A stretch of 64,000 nt of DNA from Eleusine coracana subsp. coracana (taxonomy: Eukaryota; Streptophyta; Magnoliopsida; Poales; Poaceae). The stretch lies in contig CM064434.1 of assembly GCA_032690845.1 (NCBI GenBank), positions 6,202,108-6,266,107 of the forward strand. Reading direction: 5' to 3'. The notes under the pieces were generated by a model. That model made no database searches and was not told where the DNA came from. It saw only the letters and a list, made by a program, of their open reading frames with translations. Shown here piece by piece: positions 45,600 to 58,229 of this stretch (position 1 is its first letter; every line of letters begins with the position of its first letter). Both the position numbers and the translations under genes were made by a program.

Positions 45600-47765
45600 C
45601 AGTTCATATAAGAATCTCAGTATCAGACAATATTGTATACATATTTTAAATATTGCCTCATTGGAATGATCAAGAATAAGAAGGATAATTGTATTTGGAG
45701 ATTGATAACTATTTATGGATCTCCATATAATGAGACCAAGTTGGAGTTCATTAATGAACTACATCAAGTTTCAGGTTTATGGGATGGTCCGACTCTTTAT
45801 GGGGGGGGGGGGGGGTTTAATCTGGTGAGGAACTAGGATGAAAAGAGCAATGGTGTGATTAACCACCATTTTGTGGAGAACTTTAATGTGTGGATTGAAC
45901 AGTGGGGGCTGCTAGAGATTAAAGACCCAAGTAGATCCTTTACCTGGTCAAACAACTAAGATAGACCAATCTTAGCAACCCTAGATAGAGTACTAGCCTC
46001 CACTGGCTGGTCACTAAGTATCCATTGGCAGTAGTTAAATTGTTGTCAAAAGGAATTAGTGACCATAATCCTCTCTGAATTAATTTAGGTCTAGATTATG
46101 AAAGAAGAGAGACTATTTTTAGGTTTGAAAAATGGTGGCTAGAAAAAGAGGAGTTTGAAGACCTAGTAAAGAAGATTTGGGCCACGAAGAGTTCTCAGAC
46201 AAATCCTATAGAGGTCTGGCAGTTTAAGATCGGGCTTCTTAGAAGAAAAGTTAAAGGTTGGAGCAGAAATGTTGGAGCTCAAGTCAGAAACAGAAAGGAG
46301 GACCTGTTGAGAACAATAGATGGGTGGGATGAGCTGTCTGAGTAGCGTACTCTCACAGGCGAGAAGAATGAGAACAGGAAGGAGTGTATAAGAGAGCTGG
46401 ATTCAATCTGGCGCATGGAAGAAATCAAGGCAAGATAGAGATCAAGAGATAGAGAAGTCAAGGAAGGAGATAACAACACGACCTATTTTCAAAATAAGGA
46501 AAGTCAGAGGAAGAGGGAGAAAATAATAACAAAGTTGGAGGATGGCTTAGGTAACATTATACAGGAAACCAAAGACATGCTTAAGCATGCAATAGAATTC
46601 TATAAGGACCTTTTTGGTGAGGAAACGAGACAGAAGGTTAAGGTGGGGGAGAACTTCTGGAAGGTGGAGGAAAAAGTGACTCAAGAGGAAAATGAGATGT
46701 TGGAGGCTGACTTCACAGAGGAAGAAATCAGGGAGGCTATCTTTGGCTCTTATGCTGAGGGTGCCCCAGGTCCTGATGGGTTCTCTTTTCTCTTCTATCA
46801 AAAATTCTGGGGGATCATTAAGGACGATTTTATGGCTCTAGTTAGAGATTTCGAAAAAGGGAAGTTGAACATTGCTAGGCTTAACTATGCAATGTTAACA
46901 CTCAACCCAAAAGAACAAAAGGAAACACCTTAGGAAGTTTAGACCTATCAGATTGTTAAACTGTAGCTTTAAAATTTTCTCCAAAGCCATCAATAACATA
47001 TTATTAAAATTCTGTGATAGATTGCTGGCGAGTAACCAAACAACTTTTATAAAAGGGAGATACATTCTGGAGAGTGTGGTAACAGCTCATGAGATTATTC
47101 ATGATGCAACTAAAAATGGTAGGGAAGGTGTAATGCTTAAGCTGAACTATGAGAAAGCTTATGATAGAGTAAGTTGGGACTTCATGGGAGAAACCCTTCA
47201 AACAAGGGGTTTTAGCGTGAAATGGATAGGCTAGGTTTTGAACCTAGTGAAAGGAGGATCTATTTGCATTAAAATTAATGATCAAAACAGTAGCTATTTC
47301 CAGCCAGGGAAATGTTTGAGACAGGGTGACCCTTTATCTCCCCTTCTCTTCAACCTGGTGGCTGATGTGTTCACTAGGATGCTGATGAAGGTAGCTGATA
47401 AGGGGCATATTAAAGGTCTCATGGAAGACCTGTACCCAGGGGAAATCATTAGCTTGCAATATGCTGATAACATCCTATTGTTTTTAGAGAACAATATGGA
47501 AAGTGCTCGTCACTTAAAGTGGCGGCTGATCTATTTTGAACAGCTCTCAAGCATGAAGATTAATTGTAATAAGAGCAATATGACTCTTATTGACCTTGAT
47601 GAGTATCAGACAAAAGCTGCAAGATAGGGAGCTTCCCCTTTACTTACCTTGCTGTTCCTCTCCATTACAATAAATGAAGGAGAGAGGACATTGAACCTAT
47701 AGTTGACAAAGTAATTAAGCGCACTGCAGGTCGGAAGGGTAGGCTCCTATCCTACGGTGGGAGAC
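45600..47765 (+). pseudogene. LINE (L1-type) ORF2 fragment, plus strand
   Basis: It starts within the endonuclease C-terminus (NCIWRLITIYGSPYNE, about 45680; then a run of 15 G at 45801-45815 and SRSFTWSNN). After the linker, RT blocks follow: EGAPGPDGFSFLFYQKFW (about 46757), TTFIKGRYILESVV (about 47040), CLRQGDPLSPLLFNL (about 47313) and the catalytic box as YADN instead of YADD (about 47460). Stops lie at 45834, 46930, 47232 and 47625. It is cut at 47765 by Copia B. The element is 5'-truncated, typical for LINEs; it landed about 100 bp after the DUF3615-like gene. Confidence 0.82.
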
Positions 47766-49600
47766 AGAGAAACCATGTGGATATGTGCCATGGTTTGCAA
47801 TATATTTAATGAGTAATTGACTTGAGCGGATTTGGTGTTTGAGTTGAAATATGGGAATCAAGGGATTGCATGGGTTTGTATATCATGGTTATGACTAACC
47901 GGAGTTGGTGGAAGTATTGGTGATATTGCAGGAGTTGGGAAATGTGTTTGCTTGTCTCATGCTGTGTAGGTCACTGGAGTCGACTTGGCGGTCAACGACG
48001 AGAGGATTGGGCACAAGTAGGGGACTTGGGGCCAGACGATCGGGATGCCGGGTGAAGTCAAGGGTGATCCACACCATACACGTGGAGAGGCAAGAAGCAT
48101 GGACGGTTTCACGATTGAGTCTCAAAACCGTGATGGTGATGAAGATGGCGTGTTGACCAAGTCAAGGCGAACGGGATGCCGGTGCAAGTGACAAGGGGTC
48201 CCGATGGACAGGGACCGGGAGAGACTTGCCGGTGGTCAAGATCGCGGGACAAGGTGACACGTGTCAACATCGAGAAGTCGCACTTTGAGAAGCGTGCAAG
48301 GCGGTTTCCCGGTTAGGGCCACAAAACCGGTGGCGGTGATTAGAGGTGCATGTGGCACCATCTCGGAGCTTGCATCGAGGGCAAGCAAAGTTGTGAAGGG
48401 CTCGATGGCATTTAGGCAACGAGGAAAAAGATGGACGGTTATGCCCCCGGTGGTAGGTGGGTGTGTTATGTAGGTCGAGGGTAGAATTGTCATGTGGACA
48501 ATAGACCCTAGGCCTATATAAGAGGAGGTAGGGCTGGTGGAAGATGTGCCTCTCTTTCCATTAGCCTTGTGTTAGGATTCTATTCAAAGTGCTAGGAGAG
48601 GACTTCATGTTTGAGAGGAGAGTAGTGGGTGTGTGAGAGACATCTCTTGCTCTTCCAAATAGTGGGAGGAAGAGGATGGCTTCCTAGCCTTGTACCTATG
48701 AATCTTGTAAGAATGTTTCCATGATATGAGAAGTATTTTCGTGCTCAAGATTTTCCTCTTTCCTCCCGAAATTCCTTTTTCTCTATTTTTGGAGCTATTT
48801 TCGTGGTGATTTTCGATCTCACTTTTGGACGAGTTTTTGGCCCGGATTTCTTGAGAAACTTGTTGCTAGGATGAGCTAGAACAACCCTCTATGGATCCTT
48901 GACTGAATAAATAGCTCTAGCACGTTCGATTTGAAGGATTTCTCAAGTTTCCTCTTTTTGGTGTTCTTGGCACAAGATCTGAAATTCGTGATGATTCCTT
49001 GAGCCAATTGACATGATCTTCCAAGATTAGGGTCGTGATGTGATGAGGATTTACTGGTCCAAAAATCGCATCATTTGGAGTTCATTGATTAGGTTTTGGA
49101 GAAGATTTGTCAATTTCCTAAAAGTTTCTGCTGTTCTGTCGGGGATGATAGGCACTGCTGATGACCTGGATCGGCACTGCCGGTGGGTCTGAACTCAAAT
49201 CAGCTTGTTGATAAGGAGAGTCTAAACTCTGCACCGGCACTAACGATTGCACCGACCGGCACTGCCGATCTCTCTTATCTGTAGTTTCCAGAGTGTCTTG
49301 TGTCCCGCACCGACACTGCCGATGGTGCCAACCAGCACTGCCGATGGCTATGGTCGGCACTGCCAATGAGAGTCCAGAATTGATATGTTTTGAGCGCTTC
49401 TTGTTCCTTTTTGTTTCCGCTGTGTTTCCTTGCTGTTGTTGATCACTCCTAGGGTTAGCACATCACAAGTTGGTGTGTGTAGCCTTGGTGATTCGTTTAG
49501 AGGTTGGCTTAGATTGTAATTGGGACATAGGCCAAGTTCTCTTGGACAATTTTGATTGGCTCCCATTCACGCCCCCTCTGCTCGCCTTCTCGGTCCTTCA
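47766..49600 (+). repeat. Copia B 5' LTR
   Basis: 1,835 bp, starting AGAGAAACCATGTGG (first base decayed from TG) and ending GGTCCTTCA just before the primer site. The TATA box is TATATAAG at 48515-48522. It contains an array of CGGCACTGCCG-type motifs (49150-49370). Confidence 0.88.
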
Positions 49601-49602
49601 AT

Positions 49603-49614
49603 TGGTATCAGAGC
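49603..49614 (+). other. Primer binding site of Copia B
   Basis: TGGTATCAGAGC, complementary to initiator tRNA-Met, two bases after the LTR. Confidence 0.9.
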
Positions 49615-49680
49615 CAGTTTGATCACTAGTTGACCTTCACCGGCTTTGTGATCCGAAGGTGACATAGAGAAGCGTGCTGC

Positions 49681-51860
49681 CAAGCTGTGGATGTTCGATG
49701 GAGAGGACTTTCCCTACTAGAAGTCATGGACCAAGGCGTATCTGCTGAGTCAAGGACGTGCAATTTGGGAGATTGTTGAGCAGGAGTATGCTATACCACA
49801 AGACCTGAACACCACATCTGCAGGTGAGTTAGTCAGGTATGAGAACAACTCCAAAGCTGTCAATATTCTGCTCTCTGCACTTGGTACGAGTGAACATGAT
49901 AGGGTTGCACACCTTGACACTGCTCATCCAATTTGGGTTAAGCTCTGCACTTACCATGAGGGTACCAACCAAGTCAAGTCTATGCGTAAGGATTCTTACA
50001 ATAGACAGTACCAAACATTTGCCCAAAAACCTGGCGAGTCACTAGATGACACTTTTCGTAGGTTTGAGACAATTATGTGCAACTTGCAGGCTTGTGGTAA
50101 CCTTGTGTACAATGACAATGATAGAGCTAAGCAACTACTGTACTCACTTGATGAAAATGTTTGGGGGGTTAAAATTGCTGCTCTAGAAGAAACTACTGAC
50201 TTCAACACCTTGAACTGTGAGTAACTATATAGCAAGCTGAAATCTCATGAACTGTCTAGGAAATCTCATCCTAATCTTGCTTTTCCTGCTTCTAGCATGG
50301 CTTTGCTTTCTAGCTCTCAGAAGGTTAGTCACAGAGATGCTTCTTATGGAACTAACCCCTCACTTGACAAGTCTTCTTTGGAGTTTGCTTTGTCTTCTCT
50401 TGTTGCAGCTTCCGATGAACAGATGGAGTGCATTCCTAATGAGGAGCTGTCCTTGCTCATAAGGAAGTTCAGTAAGTTCTACAACAACCACAAGGAGAGA
50501 AGAGGAGGTGGTTCAAGAACCTGTTTCGAGTGCAGTGACCCGGGACACTTCATTGCTGATTGTCCCAAGAAGAAGAAGAAGGCCGGGTACCGCGACAACA
50601 GCAGTGAAGACTTCAAGCAGAAGAAGAACCGCTTCTACAAGGGCAAGAACTCCAAGAAGTTTGCCAAGGCTATTGCACGCGCCTGCATTGCTGCCTTGAG
50701 CGATATTGACCTCACATCAAGCAAAGGCCTTACAAGCTCGGAGGAGGAGGTTGAGAAGCCACGAGCCAAGCGGAAGGATGAATTCACCGAGCTTTGCTTC
50801 ATGGCAAAGAACGACCACGACACCGACTCTGGATCCGCCTCCGACACAAGCGAGGTATCTCCCACTCTTGATGAGCTCTCTTCTGAACTTGATCATTTGC
50901 ATGATGTTCTGCTCATGCAAGATGATAAGCTTCACAGTGTTGTTCGTGAGAGTAGAGAGCTTAAGTCTAAGTTGGAGAGTGCTGATTTTGAAATTGCTTC
51001 GCTTAGGTCTAAGCTTGCTCGTGAGGACATTGTTGTTCAGTGTGAGTCTTGTCAAGTTGTGATAAGTGATCTTGCATAGAGGGAGAGTGTGCATGCTCAA
51101 GTTGCCAGTCAGCTTGAGAGTGCCCTCAAGGAGCTTGATGAGTTCAAAGCTAGACCAACTCTTTTGGGTGCATGTCAGAAGTGCCCCAACCTCACAGATG
51201 AGTTGGAAGCTCAATCCCTCAAAGTCAAAGAGCTTGAGTCTAAGCTTCTTCATGAGACTCGCTCGAAAGTTCTCCCATATCCGTGTGAAGTGTGTGTCAC
51301 TCTCAAGGATAAGCTAGTAATCACTAGGGAGGAAAACAAAGTCCTAGTTCAGGAAAATGACTATCTTATTTCTAGGCTCCAGGGAACCCTAGTGAGTGAG
51401 GAAAAGATTGAGAGTGATTTGGCAAGAGTAAAGGAGAGTGCTTCTAGGTCAACCTATAACTTGGGCTTGGGATTTGAGAGGTGTGACAAGGAGAGTGAGA
51501 ATGCGGGTAAGTTTGTACCTAGCTCCAGCTACAAGGATGAGGAAAACACCATCAAACCCACTGACACATACTATCCACCCAATCCAAAACCCTCCTTCAA
51601 CCCAAAGCAAACAGAGATGCCAAAACCCAAACCTGCAATGCAAACCAAGCCTAATCCTAAGGGTGTCTACATTTGCATGTTTTGTGGTCGCAAGCGCCAC
51701 TTGGATGAGTTCTATTATAGGCATAAGAGGATTGAGAGGAAGCAAGCTGAGTTGACTAGGGATGCTTTTTATGATAATTTTGTTGATCTTCAGCCTTGCT
51801 CTTTTTCTCATGCCTATCGTGGATAGGGTCATCCCCCATATGGCTTTGATTCATGAGACA
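49681..51860 (+). pseudogene. Copia B gag, stop-riddled but frame-preserved
   Basis: One reading frame carries the gag homology: KLWMFDGEDFPY (about 49694), then SMRKDSYNRQYQTFAQKPG (about 49982), the CCHC knuckle CFECSDPGHFIADC (about 50521) and a coiled-coil region (50870-51430) with repeated LESKL/LKSKL-type heptads. Stops are at 49718, 50222, 51077 and 51824, all in that same frame with no shift between them. Gag builds the particle. The extended coiled-coil gag is typical of SIRE-type elements. Confidence 0.82.
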
Positions 51861-52149
51861 GAGGCTTTGCGCAACAACGCTTTGGCGCCCCATGTTTTCC
51901 CTATCATGGTGAGCGTCACTCACGTGGATTTGGCTTTCATACAAATGATTTCTATCCTCAAAACCCAAGGCTTGAGTCGAGACGCTTTGCAGGCCACGTT
52001 TTCCCCATCATGGTTCTCGTCCCCTGCGTTCGAATGATAATGTGCAAAGAACTATGATGACTACTACTGGTCGTATGGTTAAGTGCTGGATTCCAAAATG
52101 CCTTTTGACTAACCCTAGCACTAGCCATCGACTTTTCCTTCTCGTTCTT

Positions 52150-55100
52150 TGTAGGTAGCAGGTGGAGGCCTGGAGAACAAGTGGTTGATGGACTCCAGGT
52201 GTTCACGCCACATGACCGGAGATGCAAAGTGGTTCTCCAGCCTCAGTCCCTTGAAGCGCCGGGAGTATGTGACTTTTGGAGATGACAAGAGAGGGAGAGT
52301 GAAGGCAAAAGGCATGGTAAAGGTAAATGAAAAATTCACTCTCAAGGATGTTGGTTTGGTTGAGTATCTCAAGTACAATCTCCTCTCTGTCTCTCAGCTT
52401 CTTGATGTTGATTTGGAAGTGCGTTTTAAGTCAAATGCTTCTTGTGTTCTTGATTCGAATGGTTCCTTGGTTTGTGGGGTTTCTCACATTGGCAGAGTTT
52501 TTCAGGCTGATTTTGCTAGTTCTCCTTGTTCTCACAAATGCTTGTTTGCACAATCTTCTTCTGAGCTCTGGAAATGGCATAGGAGACTAGGTCACATGAG
52601 CTTTGACTTGTTATGTCGCTTGAGTGGCCTAGGTTTGATCCGAGGATTGCCTAAGCTCAAATTTGATAAGGATTTGGTCTGTGCTCCTTGTCGTCATGGG
52701 AAAATGATTGCCGCTTCTCATCCACCAATCAATTTGGTGATGACTGAATGCCCTGGAGAGTTGCTTCACATGGACACTGTTGGTCTTTCTCGGGTTCGTT
52801 CGACGGGTGGGAAGTGGTATGTTCTTGTGATTGTTGATGATTACTCTTGCTACTCTTGGGTTTACTTTCTTGAGAGCAAGGATGAAGTGTTTCATCACTT
52901 TTGGAGCTTAGCTTTGAGGTTGTTCAAGGAACTCCCCGGTGCATTATGAGCAATCTGCAGTGATAATGGCACCGAGTTCAAGAACTCCTCCTTTGATTCT
53001 TTCTGTCTTGAGCATGGTATTGAGCATCAGTTTTTAGCACCTCATGTTCCCCAATAGAATGGCATGGTCGAAAGAAAGAATAGAACTTTGGTGGAAATGG
53101 CCCAGACGATGCTCGATGAGCATAGGACTCCGAGGCGGTTCTGGGCTGAGGCCATTAGCACTGCCTGTTATGTTTCCAATCGGATTTTCTTGCGCTCAAT
53201 TCTTAATGTGACCTCTTATGAGCTATGTATTGGGAGAAAGCCCTCGGTTTCTCATTTGCGTGCCTTTGGTTGCAAGTGCTTTATTCTCAAACGTGGCAAT
53301 CTTGATAAGTTTGAGTCTAGATCTTCCGATGGCATCTTTCTTGGTTACTCTCTTGATGGTCATTCCTATAGAGTTTTCAATTGGGAGACTAACACCATCG
53401 TAGAATCCTGCGATGTAACCTTTGATGAATCAAACTCTTGTACAAGGAATGTGATTGAGTCTGCATGGGATAAGGAGCTGAAGGAAAGCATCTTTGTAGA
53501 AGAGGACCTACAGGGCTTTGATGATGATGATTCACTTCATCTCTCCTCTGAGCTTGTTTCTGCTGCTACCACTACTCCAGCAGAGGATCCAGAAGCTTCT
53601 ACATTGACTTCAGCGGCTGTCGAGCGAGCTCCAGCTATGGTTGAGGGGGAGGTACACTCTGAGAGAGAGGCCCCTAGCCACATTCAGCATCAACATCCAC
53701 CTCAACAAATGATTGGTAATCTCTATGAGAGGACAACAAGGTCAAGGTCTGCACATCTCGCTTGCTTTACCAATTTTCTCTTTGTTGCAACCTTTGAGCC
53801 CCGAGATGTTGGACACGCACTATCTGATGAACATTGGGTTAATGCCATGCATGAGGAGTTGGAAAACTTTGAGAGAAACAAAGTCTGGACCCTTGTAGAG
53901 CCTCCCAAAAATGTCAATGTCATAGGAACCAAGTGGGTGTTCAAAAACAAACATAGGGAGGATGGTGAGGTTGTGAGAAACAAGGCTAGGATAGTTGCTC
54001 AGGGTTTTAGCCAAGTGGAGGGCTTAGATTATGGTGAAACCTTTGCTCCTGTTGCTCGCATAGAATCCATTAGGATCTTGCTTGCATTTGCTACCTCTAA
54101 GGGCATTAGACTTTATCAAATGGATGTCAAGAGTGCTTTCCTAAATGGTTTCATTGAGGAAGAAGTGTATGTGAGGCAACCCCCTGGCTTTGAGCACCAC
54201 AAATACCCAAACCATGTGTACAAGCTTTAGAAGGCTTTGTACGGGCTAAAGCAAGCACCTAGGGCATGGTATGCTAGGCTTAAGACCTTCTTGCTAGAGC
54301 ACGGGTATGTCAAGGGGTGTGTTGATAAAACCTTGTTCACTCTTAAGCATGGCAATGACTTTCTAATGGTTCAGATTTACGTGGATGATATCATCTTTGG
54401 TGGTTCGTCTCATGCTCTTGTGTCTAGATTTTAGGAAGCTATGGAAAGTGAATTTCAGATGTCGATGATGGGCGAGCTCACCTTCTTTCTTGGACTTCAA
54501 ATCAAGCAGTGCAAGCAAGGCACTTTCATTCATCAAGCCAAGTACACAAAGGATCTCCTGAAGAAGTTTGACATGGTCAATTTGAAGCCGTTGTCTACAC
54601 CGATGTCCACAACAACGGCTCTTGACCCTGATGAAGACTGTGAAGCAGTGGATCAAAGGGAGTACAAGAGCATGATTGGCTCCCTCTTGTACCTGACGGC
54701 GACGAGACCTAACATACACTTTGCAGTGTGTCTTTGTGCTCATTTTCAAGCTTTCCTAAGGGTGACTCGTCGCAAGGCTGTCAAGCGTATCTTCAGGTAT
54801 CTCAAATACACCCTTGAGTTCGGTCTTTGGTACTCTACATCTTCATCTCTTGATCTCATTGGGTATTCAGATACGGACTTTGCTGGATGTAGAATTGATA
54901 GGAGGAGCACTTCTGGTACTTGCCATTTCTTGGGTACTTCTTTGATCTGTTGGTCGTCTCGTAAGCAGTCGAGTGTTGCCCAATCCACCACAGAGGCTGA
55001 GTATGTAGCTGCTGCTAGCTGCTGCTCACAAATCCTATGGGTGGTATCTACCATGAGAGACTATGGGTTAACTTTTAAGGGTGTTCTACTCATGTGTGAT

Positions 55101-55331
55101 AACTCCAGTGCCATATGCTTAGCCAAAAACCCAGTCCAACATGGTAAGGTCAAGCACATCAATGTGCGATTCCACTTCCTGAGAGACAATGTTGTGAAGG
55201 GGGATGTTGAGCTCAAATACATCGACACCAGAAACCAACTAGCCGATATCCTCACCAAGCCCCTAGATGCTTCGAGACATGCTTTTCTTCGGGGGGAACT
55301 TGGTATTTGTCATCCTTATGGCATCATTTGA
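52150..55331 (+). pseudogene. Copia B protease-integrase-RT-RNase H
   Basis: A single frame from 52185 to 55331 is broken only by stops at 52947, 53055, 54228 and 54432. Protease reads MMDSRCSRHMTG (52185), so the active-site DSG is now DSR. Integrase has WHRRLGHMS and CAPCRHGK, then the core with HMDTVG (about 52769), CSDNGTEF (about 52964) and MVERKNRT (53064). RT has KWVFKNKHREDG (about 53931), QMDVKSAFLNG (about 54118) and an intact catalytic box IYVDDIIFG (about 54375). RNase H has GYSDTDFAG (about 54862), STTEAEYVAA and CDNSSAICLAKN; the end is YGII at 55331. Confidence 0.9.
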
Positions 55332-56703
55332 GGGGAAGTTGGTGTTCTCTTGTATATATGTATCTTACCTTTTATGCATTGCATCTCATATGTAATATAT
55401 GCATTGGTAGATGAGCTTTAATTCTTATGCTTCCTTGCATTTCTCTTTGCTATGATTGAGCTTGAGCTGAGTTGTGTGGATGTGATGGTAATCTCTCATG
55501 CTTAGATTTTCTAGATGGCCTATTATAAACTCATGTGAGCAATTTGCTAATCTTAAAGCTAAACTGAGCTTTTTTATTAACCTTATGACCTAATCTTGCT
55601 AAAACTTGCTCGCCATGTGTATAATTGCTTTTATCCTTATTGACACTTGCATTGAGGCTAGTCTAGAGGATGTCTTGGCTTTGGCACCTTGTGTTTGCGA
55701 AATGGAAGGCTTTGCAAATGTTTAGCCCATGATGTAACATTGTGAGAACGTGTGTTCCTTTTGCCACAAAGGCATGCTCTTTTTTCTTGTGCATAAGCTT
55801 GAATAATCTGCTAAGTGCTTTGATCAAGAATAATTCTCAAATGCTAAATCCAAACACTGTGACTTGAAGCCTCGAGGTGTTTGCGTACCCAGTCGTGCGA
55901 CCCTCCGCATGGATAAGAGGACATATAAGGATAAACAATAATCACTTGATCAACTGAGTCTCTGTTACATATGTGAGCGTTTGTACAGCTTATTTTCTGT
56001 GAATGCTTGTTGCCTTAGTTGAGATTGAGTCTGCCTAGTATCTTTTGATTCACTTGATGCTTGTTTTGCCTTGGATGGGAGTACTTACACATGTGGTGGT
56101 AGATTTTCTCATGATAAGCAAATTTGATTCTATCTAAGCTAGTCAATCTTTCTGCTTAGCTTGTATACCTCTTGGTGTTTATACCTTGCTATCTATTTTT
56201 GATCTTTGTATGGTTGTGCGCCATTGCTTTTACACTTCATAGCTCTATACTTATGGTTAGCAAGGTTAAATGCTTGTTTGCATAACTGTTGAAGCTCCTT
56301 AGGTTTGCATTTTCATGCATTGCATGTTTGCTTGTTCTTTTGCCTCTTTGATGAGTTCATTGCCAAAGAGGGAGAAATAAGTGCCTAAGGGGAGAAAGTA
56401 TTGAGTCATGCACAAATAATGCTAAGAAACTTAAAATGATCCTTTTTGCACTACATGAGACCTACCACAGGTTGAGGGGGAGCATATCATGATCTTGGGT
56501 GTTTTTCTTGCGCTTTTTACAGTCTTTGTGTCTCAAGTCGCTTTCTTTGCCAACTCTTGGTTTTGTGATCCCTACTTTGCTAGATGGCTTGTTTTCACCT
56601 TTTCTTTGGGTTTGAGCCATTTGGATGTGCTTGTTCGTTTTCGCATTTCACTCTCTATTCTTTGTGCAATTGAGGTTGTCAATGTACTCATCAAGGGGGG
56701 GAT
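55332..56703 (+). other. Copia B non-coding 3' region
   Basis: 1.37 kb between pol and the 3' LTR. SIRE-type elements often hold an envelope-like frame here; none longer than about 90 residues is visible. Two purine tracts, GGTTGAGGGGGAG (about 56472) and AAGGGGGGGAT (about 56693), precede the LTR; the second is the functional candidate. Confidence 0.6.
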
Positions 56704-58229
56704 TGAGAAACCATGTGGATATGTGCCATGGTTTGCAATATATGTGATGAGTAATTGACTTGAGCGGATTCGGTGTTTGAGTTGAAATGCGGGAATCCGG
56801 GGATTGCATGGGTTTGCATATCATGGTAATGACTAACCGGAGTTGGTGGAAGTACTGGTGATGTTGCAGGAGTTAGGAAATGTGTTTGCTTGTCTCATGA
56901 TGTGTAGGTCACTAGAGTCGACTTGTTCCGTGGTGGTGATGAAGACGACGTGTTCCGTGGTGGTGATGAAGACGACGTGTTGACCAAGTCAAGGCGAACG
57001 GGATGCCGGTGCAAGTGACAAGGGGGCCCGATGGACAGGGACCGGGAGAGACTTGCCGGTGGTCAGGATCGTGGGACAAGGTGACATACGTCAACATCGA
57101 GAAGTCGCGCTTTGAAAAGCGTGCAAGGCGGTTTCCCGGTTTGGGCCTCAAAACCGGTGGCGGCGATTGGAGGTGCACGTGGCACCATCGCGGAGCTTGC
57201 GTCGAGGGCAAGCAAAGTTGTGAAGGGCTCGATGGCATTTGGGCGACGAGGAAAAAGATGGACAGTTATGCCCCCGGTGGTAGATGGGTGTGTTATGTAG
57301 GTCGAGGGTAGAATTGTCATATGGACAATAGACCCTAGGCCTATATAAGAGGAGGTAGGGCTGGTGGAAGATGTGCCTCTCTTTCCATTAGCCTTGTGTT
57401 AGGATTCTATTCAAAGTGCTAGGAGAGGACTGCATGTTTGAGAGGAGAGTAGTGTGTGTGTGAGAGACATCTCTTGCTCTTCCAAATAGTGGGAGGAAGA
57501 GGGTGGCTTCCTAGCCTTGTACCTATGAATCTTATAAGCATGTTTCCATGATATGACAAGTATTTTCGTGCTCAAGATTTCCCTCTTTCCTTGAATCCCG
57601 AAATTCCTTTTTCTCTATTTTCAAAGCTATTTTTGTGGTGATTTTTGATCTCACTTTTGGACGAGTTTTTGGGCCGGATTTCTTAAGAAACTTGTTGCTA
57701 GGATGAGCTAGAACAATCCACTTTGGATCCTTGACCAAATCAATAGCTCTAGCACCTTCGATTTGAAGGATTTCTCAAGTTTCCTCTTGGCACAAGATCT
57801 GAAATTCGTGATGATTCCTTGAGCCAATTGAGATGATCTTCTAGGATTAGGGTCCTAACGTGATGAGGATTCACTGGTCCAAAAATCGCATCATTTGGAG
57901 TTCATTTGATTAGGTTTTGGAGAAGATTTGCCAATTTCCTGAAAGTTTCCGCTGTTCTGTCAGGGACGATCAGCACTGCCGATGACCTGGACCGGCACTG
58001 CCGGTGGGTGTGAACTCAAATCGGCTTGTCGATAAGGAGAGTCTGAACTCCACACCGGCAGTGCCGATTGCGCCGATGGGCACTACCGATCTGTCTTGTC
58101 TGTAGGTTCCAGAGAGTCGAGTGTCCCGCATCGGCACTGCCGATGGGCGTGATTAGCACTGCCGATGGTACCAACCGGCACTGCCGATGGCTGTGGTCGG
58201 CACTGCCAATGAGAGCCAGAATTGATCTA
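56704..58229 (+). repeat. Copia B 3' LTR, truncated
   Basis: Starts TGAGAAACCATGTGG and follows the 5' LTR until about 58226, then changes abruptly. Its last 235 bp or so are missing. Relative to the 5' LTR it lacks about 145-170 bp after 56925 and has a 27-bp tandem duplication there. TATA box TATATAAG near 57341. Confidence 0.88.
56926..56979 (+). repeat. 27-bp tandem duplication in the 3' LTR
   Basis: Two exact copies of a 27-bp unit beginning TTCCGTGGTGGTGATG, at 56926-56952 and 56953-56979. The 5' LTR has only one related copy, embedded in longer DNA. Confidence 0.9.

Larger units (their letters stand above)
47766..58229 (+). mobile_element. Copia LTR retrotransposon, SIRE/Maximus-like (Copia B)
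   Basis: 10.5 kb, plus strand: 5' LTR (1,835 bp), tRNA-Met primer site, long gag with zinc finger and coiled coil, pol in Copia order, 1.37 kb of non-coding DNA, polypurine tract AAGGGGGGGAT (about 56693-56703), then a 3' LTR cut short at about 58229. A long gag, long LTRs and spare DNA after pol fit the SIRE/Maximus lineage. It inserted into the plus-strand LINE. The right target duplication is lost because the 3' LTR end is deleted. Confidence 0.9.

Noticed and set aside
55332..56703. Envelope-like gene after Copia B pol
   Set aside because: The position fits SIRE-type elements, but no frame beyond about 90 residues and no signal or membrane pattern that can be trusted was seen.
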